The notes under the pieces: generated by a model
Databases searched by the model: none
What the model was told of the DNA's origin: nothing
What the model saw: only the letters and a program-made list of their open reading frames with translations
Shown here: positions 1 through 7,112 of the stretch, one piece after another
Numbering within the stretch: the stretch's first letter is position 1
Layout: each line of letters begins with the position of its first letter
DNA from: CAYQEU01 sp964532005
Lineage (GTDB): Bacteria > Patescibacteriota > Doudnabacteria > UBA920
Direction: 5' to 3'
Length of the DNA stretch: 33,546 nt
Assembly (NCBI GenBank): GCA_964532005.1
Contig: CAZHER010000010.1
Location: forward strand, 1-33,546
Translations under genes and position numbers: made by a program

Positions 1-830
1 GCCAATATGGTCTGGTAAAGAAGTCCGTGGCAATGGACACAATCACCAACAATGCGGATATTTCCCGCAAAGTGGTGGTGGTCAAGAGTCCGGTCGGCAA
101 ATACCAGAAAAGTTCGGGAATTGTTTCATGGAATCCGTTTTCAGACCCTGGGTATTTAATTACTCCGGTAATGGTGAATGGTGTCCAAGAGTCCGTTCCA
201 GCTGGTAGCTACCGACTACTGGATGACAATCCAATTCCGGTCGGCACCACGGGCGACACTGCGATTTATGTCGGCAAGCCCAATGTCTACGGGGAAATGG
301 CTTCGGACCCAAAGAACGCGTTCTACATCATTCTGGTTCCGGGAAAAGTTGTTCCCCAGGGGGCTAACGATAAAAACGCACAGAACGAGCCGGATGTCTC
401 AATTTCGCTGTCAACCGCTATGGATAGTGTCTGGAGCGATTACAGCGGTAGCGAACCCGGCAACGGTGGCCCGAAAAATCTCTGGATGAGGTCGACCGGA
501 GAGGTGTCTTTTCCTTTCGAGGTGAAAGACCTTAAAGGTTCGTCGTTGAGTTTTACCATTACCTTGTCTTCAGAACTTGGACCAGATCTGGAGCGCAAAG
601 TGAACGGTAGTTCCGAACATTCGTCAGACGTGACGGTATTGGTGAACGGCGTTTCTGCCGGAACCCAGAACGTCATTGCTGACGACGGAGTTGGCATGAA
701 ATACACATTCACAGTTCCAGCGTCAGCCGTGAATATAGGTCCGAACAAATTGACGCTGAAAGTTGACAAGGAGGCAACAAATAGAAACGGGATGACGGTT
801 CACACGTCAATCTCGGGGCGGTTTCTTTGA
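1..830 (+). CDS. Unrecognised, probably extracellular beta-rich protein; 5' end cut by window
   Basis: The frame is open to the left edge: codons upstream of the GTG at 27 read QYGLVKKSV with no stop, so this is the C-terminal part of a longer gene and 27 is probably not its start. I do not recognise the family. The visible 270 or so residues have no membrane segment and no cysteine. They are rich in Ser, Thr, Gly, Val and Asn, and the last 100 residues alternate in a way typical of beta-sandwich domains (for example VTVLVNGVSAG, then PNKLTLKVD). This suggests a secreted or surface protein ending in an Ig-like or carbohydrate-binding-like domain, which is inference only. GC is about 52% in the stretches I counted (61-120, 301-360, 601-660), against about 32% in the next gene. 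It ends in TGA and is followed by a strong terminator. Confidence 0.75.
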   Translation, partial: QYGLVKKSVAMDTITNNADISRKVVVVKSPVGKYQKSSGIVSWNPFSDPGYLITPVMVNGVQESVPAGSYRLLDDNPIPVGTTGDTAIYVGKPNVYGEMASDPKNAFYIILVPGKVVPQGANDKNAQNEPDVSISLSTAMDSVWSDYSGSEPGNGGPKNLWMRSTGEVSFPFEVKDLKGSSLSFTITLSSELGPDLERKVNGSSEHSSDVTVLVNGVSAGTQNVIADDGVGMKYTFTVPASAVNIGPNKLTLKVDKEATNRNGMTVHTSISGRFL

Positions 831-859
831 CGATTCGTCAAAGGAACTCAATTCATCAT

Positions 860-906
860 AAAAGCGGTAGCAATTTCTCACATTGCCACCGCTTTTATAT
901 TTTTTA
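860..906 (+). terminator. Rho-independent terminator after the first gene
   Basis: Arm 860-874 (AAAAGCGGTAGCAAT) pairs with 882-896 (ATTGCCACCGCTTTT) with one A/C mismatch around a 7-base loop. It is followed by ATATTTTTT. It separates the GC-rich partial gene from the AT-rich downstream gene. Confidence 0.88.
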
Positions 907-914
907 AATTTAGT

Positions 915-923
915 TGGTATAAT
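915..923 (+). promoter_or_regulatory. Extended -10 promoter, leaderless start
   Basis: TGGTATAAT at 915-923 is a perfect extended -10 element. Its expected transcription start (about 7 bases downstream) coincides with the ATG at 931, so the mRNA would have essentially no 5' leader. No convincing -35 box is seen. Confidence 0.7.
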
Positions 924-930
924 ACTTATA

Positions 931-2514
931 ATGAAATACTTGCTTGAGAGACATACCAAAAAAGAGTTGGGCATAGTTTTTGTAGTTGCTATTGTTGTGT
1001 TAACCGTTTCAACTTTGCCTTATTTGTATGGTTACTGGGTAGCTCCTAAAGACGCGGTCTTTATGGGCATGCACAAAATTAATTGGTATGACACTTATAC
1101 TTATCTAGCTTGGATAGAACAGGGGCGCATGGGTAGTTTTTTCTTTGTAAACTTATTTAGCTCCGAGCCACAAGTATCTGTTTTTTTTCATCCTTTATTT
1201 CTAGTTACCGGTTTCGTCACCGCGATTTTTGACTTAACGAACATTGTAGCTTACCATGTCAGCCGTTTTTTTATTGGCGGGGCATTTTTTTTGCTGGCAT
1301 ATATTTTTATTTCTAAGTTTTTTACTGAAAGTTATAAAAGAATATTAGCGTTCATACTTTTAGCGACATCTTCTGGGGTTGGAATTATTGTCGGTGGAAA
1401 TTCCACAGATTTGTGGTTTACCGAGACAGTTACCTTTCTCAATATTTATGAATCTCCGCTAAATACATTTTCTTTGTGTCTAATTTTGGCAATTTTTATA
1501 ATCAGTCTTGATAAGTTTCATACTAAGTCAATAAAATGGTCTGCAATTGCTGCTATTTTTATGAATGTGTTGGTATTGGTTCATACTTATGACTTTATTT
1601 TTGTAGCCGCGGTTTTGGGATTTTATACTTTACTAAAGTCAATTCATAAGGATGACATTAGCTATCTTAGAAACTTATTGTATTTGTACTTGTTTTCCTT
1701 TCCAGCAATTTTATGGCAGGCCTACGTACTGAAAGAAAATGTTAGCTTGGCTTTATGGGCAACTATTCAATCCAGTGTCCCAGCATATCACCCAATAAAT
1801 TATTTAACTGGCTTTGGGTTTCTTGCTGTATTTGCCACCGTGGGTTCTATTTACGCATATTATAAAAAACAGTTTCATTTTGCATTTCCCATTATATGGA
1901 TTGTTATTGTTGTTATATTGCTATATTTTCCATATTTGGCTAGATTCCAACGTAAATTTACTGAGGGCTTGCATATACCAGTGGTTCTTTTAGCCACTGT
2001 AGGGATTGTGTGGTGGGTCAAATTTTTAACGGATCACAGTAAAATAACACGATATTTTTTATATTCTTTCGTTGTCTTGCATTTATCCCTGACAAACTGG
2101 TATGTGGTTTATCAAGACATTAAAGTATTTGATGAAGGGGCATACCCTTACTATTATAAAAAAAGTGAAATAGATGCAATAAAATGGTTAAAGAATAATA
2201 GTAATAAAGGGCAGGCAGTATTGTCCGGAACTAAGTTGGGTAATATCATACCTGGAATTTCGGGCAGGCCAGTTTATATGGGTTATGATACTATTACTGA
2301 TAACTATTATCAGAGATATGATACGGTAAAAAATATTTTTGCTTTGCAGGAAATATCTCAAGATAAACTCAAAGATTTTTTTGAGCTCTATAACATCAGC
2401 TATTTGGTGTATGATCAAGAAATGAAAACGTACATTCAGTTTGATATAAAAAAATATGAATTTTTAAAATTGGTTTATGAAAGCCCTGATATTAAAATCT
2501 ATAAGATTAATTAA
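931..2514 (+). CDS. GT-C-like multi-pass membrane glycosyltransferase
   Basis: A 527-residue protein with a first membrane segment near residues 14-34, then about ten more hydrophobic segments and a soluble C-terminal region of about 120 residues. The first outer loop carries WYDTYTYLAWIEQGRMG. An acidic residue followed by a tyrosine-rich stretch after TM1 is typical of lipid-phosphate-sugar dependent GT-C enzymes (PMT/ArnT/STT3 superfamily). The likely role is transfer of a sugar from a polyprenyl-phosphate donor to a glycan or protein on the outer face; acceptor unknown. I chose the ATG at 931 rather than the in-frame ATG at 883, because 883 lies inside the upstream terminator and before the -10 box. 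GC is only about 32% in the 180 bases I counted. The downstream gene overlaps its end by 38 bases and is of the same general type. Confidence 0.65.
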   Translation: MKYLLERHTKKELGIVFVVAIVVLTVSTLPYLYGYWVAPKDAVFMGMHKINWYDTYTYLAWIEQGRMGSFFFVNLFSSEPQVSVFFHPLFLVTGFVTAIFDLTNIVAYHVSRFFIGGAFFLLAYIFISKFFTESYKRILAFILLATSSGVGIIVGGNSTDLWFTETVTFLNIYESPLNTFSLCLILAIFIISLDKFHTKSIKWSAIAAIFMNVLVLVHTYDFIFVAAVLGFYTLLKSIHKDDISYLRNLLYLYLFSFPAILWQAYVLKENVSLALWATIQSSVPAYHPINYLTGFGFLAVFATVGSIYAYYKKQFHFAFPIIWIVIVVILLYFPYLARFQRKFTEGLHIPVVLLATVGIVWWVKFLTDHSKITRYFLYSFVVLHLSLTNWYVVYQDIKVFDEGAYPYYYKKSEIDAIKWLKNNSNKGQAVLSGTKLGNIIPGISGRPVYMGYDTITDNYYQRYDTVKNIFALQEISQDKLKDFFELYNISYLVYDQEMKTYIQFDIKKYEFLKLVYESPDIKIYKIN

Positions 2515-4027
2515 ATCCTCCCCCTTAAAATATTTGCTGTTTACAGCCTTGGTAGCAACATTTTTTACCATGATGCAGTTTTGGCCGTCTTCAGGCTTTG
2601 CCGATCCAGACGGCTACTACCACGCCGGCGCAGCTAACCTAATTAGAGAGGGGAGAATGACTGACTCTTTTCCGTGGGCCAATTTTTCTACCTTAAAAGA
2701 CAAGTACGGCGATCAGCATTATCTTTACCACTTGCTTCTTATCCCGCTGACATCATTGGCAGGCATGCATTGGTCTGTTGTTATTTTCTCAACTCTGATG
2801 ACAGTGGCATTTGTTTGGCTATTGGCAAGACTTGGGGTTAAATATGCTTTCTTCTGGGGATTTGTTATGCTCGGATCTTCTATAGATTTTCTATTTCGCA
2901 TAAATGTAGTGAAAGCTAATACACTTTCTTTAGTTTTGTTGTTTATTGCGGTCTGGCTTTTAGCAAAACAAAAGTATGCCTGGTTAGCAGTGCTTTCAGC
3001 ATTGTTTGTTTGGGTGTACGGCGGGTTTGTGTTTCTTCCTGTCATAGCCGGAATTTATTGTTTTAGTTATTTAGTGATAAATAAAGAATTGAAATTCCAA
3101 CCATTTATGTGGGTAATTTTTGGTATTATTGCTGGGTTAGTCTTGCATCCACATTTTCCGGATTTGGCAACACATTTATACTATCAACTGTTCCAGAGCG
3201 GTCTGGGGGCAGGCTTAAAAGTACCGGTTGGCAACGAATGGAACCCCTACGGCTTTCCAGATCTTTTGACTTCAAATGGTTTGGCCGTGCTTGCTTTTAT
3301 TGTATCTAGTGCAGTTTTCATTGTAGAGTTTCCAAATTTAAGACAACTGAAGTCCCGCGAAGGGGTAATGACTTTATTTTTATGGCTGACCAGTGTGTTT
3401 TTCCTCCTCCTGACCGTACGCAGCCGCAGGTTTGTGGAATATTCAGCACCTTTCCTGGTTTTGTTTTCAGCATATGCCTTAAACAAGGTGGCTAACCAGG
3501 AGCTTTTTAATCACATCAAAAAAGCGTTGCGCTATTGGCACATGAGGTTTTTCACTTTTATTCTGGCTTGGGTGCTAGTATTAGTTGTTTGTTTTAATGT
3601 CAGCCGGGTTTGGCAGTGGCTTGGTAATAGTACGGGTGCAGAGGTTTTGAGGGGCAGTGCTCAGTGGCTGGCTCAAAATACCAACCCGGGAGAAATTATT
3701 TTTAACACCAAGTGGGATGGTTTGCCTCAACTATTCTATTGGAATAACAAAAATTATTATATCATTGGCCTTGATCCAACTTTTACTTATGCATACAGTC
3801 ATGATATATATGATGACTGGAGTAAAATTGCTGACAATGATCCTGAAAAATTTAACAGGTCTTATACTGAGTTAAAATCAATTTTGAGCAATTCATTCAA
3901 TTCGTCATATATTATTTTAGAAAACAGCCGAGATGATGAGCTTAGAATTTTTCTTAATGAAAATAAGGATAAAGGCGCAAAACAAGTTTATACAGACGAA
4001 TATTCCTCGGTGTACAAGATAGAATAA
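2477..4027 (+). CDS. GT-C / STT3-like membrane glycosyltransferase
   Basis: A 516-residue multi-pass membrane protein with TM1 about residues 18-36. The first outer loop has FADPDGYYHAGAANLIREGR, matching the D-x-D-x-YYH type motif of STT3/AglB oligosaccharyltransferases and related GT-C enzymes, where the acidic residues bind the metal and lipid-linked donor. About ten further membrane segments follow, then a soluble C-terminal domain (about 390-516) starting AQWLAQNTNPGE, a common layout in this superfamily. The start at 2477 lies inside the preceding gene. It is preferred because later ATGs would delete most of TM1, although no Shine-Dalgarno site is visible, so translational coupling is likely. 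Whether it glycosylates proteins or builds surface polysaccharide cannot be told from sequence. Confidence 0.65.
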   Translation: MKALILKSIRLIKSSPLKYLLFTALVATFFTMMQFWPSSGFADPDGYYHAGAANLIREGRMTDSFPWANFSTLKDKYGDQHYLYHLLLIPLTSLAGMHWSVVIFSTLMTVAFVWLLARLGVKYAFFWGFVMLGSSIDFLFRINVVKANTLSLVLLFIAVWLLAKQKYAWLAVLSALFVWVYGGFVFLPVIAGIYCFSYLVINKELKFQPFMWVIFGIIAGLVLHPHFPDLATHLYYQLFQSGLGAGLKVPVGNEWNPYGFPDLLTSNGLAVLAFIVSSAVFIVEFPNLRQLKSREGVMTLFLWLTSVFFLLLTVRSRRFVEYSAPFLVLFSAYALNKVANQELFNHIKKALRYWHMRFFTFILAWVLVLVVCFNVSRVWQWLGNSTGAEVLRGSAQWLAQNTNPGEIIFNTKWDGLPQLFYWNNKNYYIIGLDPTFTYAYSHDIYDDWSKIADNDPEKFNRSYTELKSILSNSFNSSYIILENSRDDELRIFLNENKDKGAKQVYTDEYSSVYKIE

Positions 4028-4034
4028 GCAGGAT

Positions 4035-4063
4035 TTGTTGAATTTTCCGCCCTGTGCTATAAT
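4035..4063 (+). promoter_or_regulatory. Sigma70-type promoter for the 4112 gene
   Basis: -35 TTGTTG (4035-4040), 17-base spacer, extended -10 TGC-TATAAT (4055-4063). The predicted leader is about 42 bases and has no Shine-Dalgarno site. It ends in an A-rich stretch containing GAAACAAAAAAG shortly before the ATG. Confidence 0.7.
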
Positions 4064-4111
4064 CTCTCTAGGTAATTTTTAGATAAGTGAAACAGAAACA
4101 AAAAAGAAAAT

Positions 4112-4732
4112 ATGGATAAAATGGCAAATTTGGCTTTGATTATGCAAATGATCGAAGCGGCAGAAAAAAATATTCAGTCAGCAAAACAGTTGCTCCGTGG
4201 CGGTGTAGCCACAGGTGCTGTTTCTCGCCCGGTAAATAGTGAAGCTTTTATTGAAAAAGCCCGTAGTCTTGGTATTTCCGAGGAAGGCAAGGTAATAGAA
4301 GGGGTGTTTGATGGTCAAAATATGATAGGTCCAGATAATAAGCAATATCCGGTTCCTGCGAATTATGCTTCTAAAAGCAAACTTGTCGAGGGAGACGTGT
4401 TAAAGCTGACAATTGCAGATGATGGATCATTTATTTATAAGCAAATTGCTCCCGTGGAGCGCAAGAAACTTTTGGGTTTGCTCATTCAAGATGACAAGGG
4501 AGATTACCAGGTAGTTGCAGAAGGAAAGCCTTTTAAAGTTTTGTTGGCTTCTTTAACTTATTTTAAAGCTGAAGCAGGGGATGAAGTTACAATAGTTGTT
4601 CCGGAAGCTGGCGATCCTCAATGGGCTGCAGTTGAAAATGTTATAAAAGCGGGTTCAAGCGGGGAAGCTGAGCTGTCTGCTGTAGATGATTCAGGTTCTG
4701 AGAGAATGCGCCCTGAGGACGAGGAATTTTAA
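4112..4732 (+). CDS. Unrecognised soluble protein, 206 residues
   Basis: I do not recognise the family. The N-terminus (about residues 1-30, NLALIMQMIEAAEKNIQSAKQLL) looks like an amphipathic helix. After a short linker come two compact beta-rich segments: about 50-110 (EGKVIEGVFDGQNMIGPD, then VEGDVLKLTIADDGSF) and about 115-180 (KLLGLLIQDDKGDYQVVAEG, then EAGDEVTIVVPE). The repeated GD-V-x-L/I-x-V/I pattern resembles small beta-barrel domains. The C-terminal 25 residues are acidic and low-complexity. There is no signal peptide, membrane segment or cysteine. It has its own promoter and is followed 3 bases later by a GtrA-family gene, so the two are probably co-transcribed. The helix-plus-beta-barrel layout suggests a scaffold or nucleic-acid-associated protein, a guess only. 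Confidence 0.8.
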   Translation: MDKMANLALIMQMIEAAEKNIQSAKQLLRGGVATGAVSRPVNSEAFIEKARSLGISEEGKVIEGVFDGQNMIGPDNKQYPVPANYASKSKLVEGDVLKLTIADDGSFIYKQIAPVERKKLLGLLIQDDKGDYQVVAEGKPFKVLLASLTYFKAEAGDEVTIVVPEAGDPQWAAVENVIKAGSSGEAELSAVDDSGSERMRPEDEEF

Positions 4733-4735
4733 ATT

Positions 4736-5428
4736 ATGCCAACAGCAAAACAGTCCCAAGCCGTACCTACTTCAAGCCAGTCTGGTTTGGAGCAATTTTT
4801 GGCGTCACGACCCGTAGTTCTCCAGCTACTCAGATTTATTGCCATAGGTGCAATTAATACAACTTTAGATTTCATAATTTTTAACGCTGTATCAAAATTT
4901 TTGGGAATTCAGTCTGGTTTTCAGCTAGGATTGATCAATATAGTGGGTTTTGCAGCGGCAATGACACAAAGCTATTTTTGGAATAAGTATTGGGCTTTTG
5001 GCGCAGGTAAGGATGGTATGCCAAAACTCTCTGCTATCACTGAGTTTTTGCGATTAGTTCTAGTGGGAGGGTTGGGAGGCTCCGCATTTGTAGTGGTTTT
5101 GATGGGGGCTAGGTATGAGATGGACGCCATGTTTTATATTGTTACCTTGGCTTTGTTTTTAGGTATTGAACTGATATTATGGTTGATGTTCGGACTAAAA
5201 AATCAAGCTGATGAACACAGCACTCATTTTTTAGTTTTTACCATTGTTAGTATTATTGGCCTACTTATCAATATCGGGATTGTTGCCATTGTCTCCAGCT
5301 ATCTGGTATCTGGATCTTGGCCTGGGCTTAATGTCGATTTGTTAAAAAATGCAGCTAAAATTCTTGCCACCATTGTTTCTTTGATCTGGAACTTCATCGG
5401 TTATAAACTGATTGTATTTAGAAAGTAA
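4736..5428 (+). CDS. GtrA-family membrane protein (duplicated halves)
   Basis: 230 residues with six or seven predicted membrane segments. Residues about 31-88 read LLRFIAIGAINTTLDFIIF, then FWNKYWAFG, the standard GtrA signature (R-F-x-x-x-G-x-x-N-T at the start, N-K-x-W-x-F at the end of a segment). A second degenerate copy appears at about 164-230: FTIVSIIGLLINIGIVAIV, then WNFIGYKLIVF. Ordinary GtrA proteins are about 120-150 residues with four segments, so this looks like an internal duplication or fusion. GtrA proteins are thought to help move polyprenyl-phosphate-linked sugars across the membrane. That fits the two GT-C genes just upstream, which use such donors. The start follows the upstream stop by 3 bases. 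Confidence 0.8.
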   Translation: MPTAKQSQAVPTSSQSGLEQFLASRPVVLQLLRFIAIGAINTTLDFIIFNAVSKFLGIQSGFQLGLINIVGFAAAMTQSYFWNKYWAFGAGKDGMPKLSAITEFLRLVLVGGLGGSAFVVVLMGARYEMDAMFYIVTLALFLGIELILWLMFGLKNQADEHSTHFLVFTIVSIIGLLINIGIVAIVSSYLVSGSWPGLNVDLLKNAAKILATIVSLIWNFIGYKLIVFRK

Positions 5429-5453
5429 AATTGCTCTTAAATAAAACAATTTT

Positions 5454-5475
5454 AAGCCCAAACGGGCTTTTTTAT
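5454..5475 (+). terminator. Rho-independent terminator after the GtrA gene
   Basis: AAGCCC (5454-5459), loop AAAC, GGGCTT (5464-5469), then a run of T (5468-5473). It separates the GtrA gene from dnaX. Confidence 0.85.
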
Positions 5476-5482
5476 TTTGGTG

Positions 5483-5488
5483 TATAAT
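5483..5488 (+). promoter_or_regulatory. -10 box of dnaX, leaderless start
   Basis: A perfect TATAAT ends 7 bases before the dnaX ATG at 5496, so the transcript should begin at or next to the start codon. It lies just past the upstream terminator. No clear -35 box is seen. Confidence 0.65.
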
Positions 5489-5495
5489 AACTAAT

Positions 5496-7055
5496 ATGGC
5501 TGTATTTTATAGAACTTACAGACCTCAAGTTTTTGAGGATGTAGTCGGGCAGGACCCAATAGTTACTACTTTGAAAAATGCTGTTAAAAACAGCAGTGTT
5601 GCCCATGCCTATTTGTTCACTGGGAGTAGGGGAGTTGGTAAAACCACAATTGCGCGACTGCTCGCCAAAGCGGTGAACTGTAAAAAACAGAAGAATGGCG
5701 AACCTTGCGGGGTATGCGAAGTATGTGAAGCAATCAGAAAAAATTTGTTCATTGATTTGGTAGAAATTGACGCTGCTTCGAATACCGGAGTAGACAATGT
5801 GCGTGAGTTAATTGAACATATAAAATTCAAGCCCACAAGCGCCAAATATAAAGTTTTCATAATTGATGAAGTTCACATGCTCTCTAAGGCAGCGTTTAAT
5901 GCTTTGCTGAAAACTTTGGAGGAGCCACCGGAACACGCAATTTTTATCTTGGCTACCACAGATGTTCATAAAGTGCCGGCTACAATTATTTCTCGAACCC
6001 AGCGTTTTGATTTTTCTAGAATTACTGCAAAGGATATAGTAGCGCAGTTGGGCAAGGTCGCAAAGGAAGAAAAAGTAAAAGTAGACGAAGCAGTTTTGAG
6101 TATAATTGCGAGGCAAGCGCAAGGTTCAATGCGCGACGCATTATCTTTGCTGAATAAAATAGCGGGCAGCGGGTCGAAAATTTCTATACAGGAAGCAGAA
6201 ATTACCTTGGGGACGACCAGTTTGGCTCACTCTCATAGACTTATTGAACTGCTTTCTTCTGCTGATGCCGGGAAAATCCCGTCTTACTTTACGGAATTAG
6301 AGCAGGCTGGTATTGACTTTAATATATTTAACCGAAACTTTTTGGAATATTTAAGAGCATTGTTGGTTTTTAAAGTGACAGGCGATGCTCCAGCCGAGTT
6401 CTTAGAAGATGAAAAGAAGTTAATGCAAAGCCAAGTGTCTAATATTCAAGCTGGGCAAATAATTTTGTGGATGAGGTTATTTTTGAGAGCGTATAAGGAT
6501 TTAGCCATAGCACCTGACCCAAGTTTGGCGATGCTTTTAGCTAGTATGGAAGCTGTAATGAAGACGGGGACTAATGTTAGCAATTCTTCAGATTCTGGAA
6601 GCAAAACAGCAATGCCGGCAACAATTAAAAAAGCAGAAATTGAGTCTAAAGTAGAATCTCAGACATCTGAAATTAAAGAGAGCTCTCAAGAACTGGAGAA
6701 CACTATTCAATCAGAAGAAAACCCCTATACGCTAGAAGAAGTGAAAGAGTTTTGGCCTCAGGTACTGGATCGGTTAAAGTTAATTAATAGTCCCCTGGCA
6801 ACTTTGGTAAAAAATTCTCCAATTATTGCTGTGAATGGGAATCAGATATCCTTGAGTGTAAAATACTTGTTTCATAAAGAGCATTTAGAAAGCAAAAAAG
6901 TGCATAGCTTACTACAAAGTACAATTACGGATTTGGGCGGAAAGCCAAGCAGATTAAGGATAGAGATCCAACAAGACAAAAATGATGATAGTCCAACAGG
7001 TGCAGATGCGATCAGTGAAGTTTTAAGGGTTTTTGGTGGGGAGTTGGTTGAGTAG
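5496..7055 (+). CDS. dnaX: DNA polymerase III subunit gamma/tau
   Basis: Clamp-loader ATPase of the replicative polymerase, 519 residues. It opens with FYRTYRPQVFEDVVGQ, typical of DnaX. Walker A is GSRGVGKT (43-50), the four zinc cysteines are Cys62, 71, 74 and 77, Walker B is DEVH (124-127), and the sensor-type SRTQRFDF motif follows at about 168. Domain III extends to about residue 355. A polar Ser/Glu/Lys linker (about 360-405) leads to a tau-like C-terminal domain starting near EFWPQVLDRLKL (about 413), which in other bacteria contacts the polymerase. An A6 run at 6627-6632 (codons 378-379), right after domain III, is followed in the -1 frame by AGC AGA AAT TGA, so a shorter gamma-like product is conceivable. 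No Shine-Dalgarno site precedes the start. Confidence 0.96.
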   Translation: MAVFYRTYRPQVFEDVVGQDPIVTTLKNAVKNSSVAHAYLFTGSRGVGKTTIARLLAKAVNCKKQKNGEPCGVCEVCEAIRKNLFIDLVEIDAASNTGVDNVRELIEHIKFKPTSAKYKVFIIDEVHMLSKAAFNALLKTLEEPPEHAIFILATTDVHKVPATIISRTQRFDFSRITAKDIVAQLGKVAKEEKVKVDEAVLSIIARQAQGSMRDALSLLNKIAGSGSKISIQEAEITLGTTSLAHSHRLIELLSSADAGKIPSYFTELEQAGIDFNIFNRNFLEYLRALLVFKVTGDAPAEFLEDEKKLMQSQVSNIQAGQIILWMRLFLRAYKDLAIAPDPSLAMLLASMEAVMKTGTNVSNSSDSGSKTAMPATIKKAEIESKVESQTSEIKESSQELENTIQSEENPYTLEEVKEFWPQVLDRLKLINSPLATLVKNSPIIAVNGNQISLSVKYLFHKEHLESKKVHSLLQSTITDLGGKPSRLRIEIQQDKNDDSPTGADAISEVLRVFGGELVE

Positions 7056-7076
7056 GTAGGCTAAAAGTGCTATAAT
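7048..7076 (+). promoter_or_regulatory. Sigma70-type promoter for the 7113 gene
   Basis: -35 TTGAGT (7048-7053, overlapping the end of dnaX), 17-base spacer, extended -10 TGC-TATAAT (7068-7076). The leader is about 30 bases without Shine-Dalgarno and contains AAAAGAAACAAAAAACC just before the ATG, similar to the leaders at 4112 and 27731. Confidence 0.7.
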
Positions 7077-7112
7077 ATCAATATAAAATTAGCTTAAAAG
7101 AAACAAAAAACC

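Noticed and set aside
883..930. In-frame ATG at 883 as the start of the first GT-C gene
   Set aside because: It lies within the upstream terminator hairpin and before the -10 box at 918; the ATG at 931 fits the promoter and gives a normal N-terminus.
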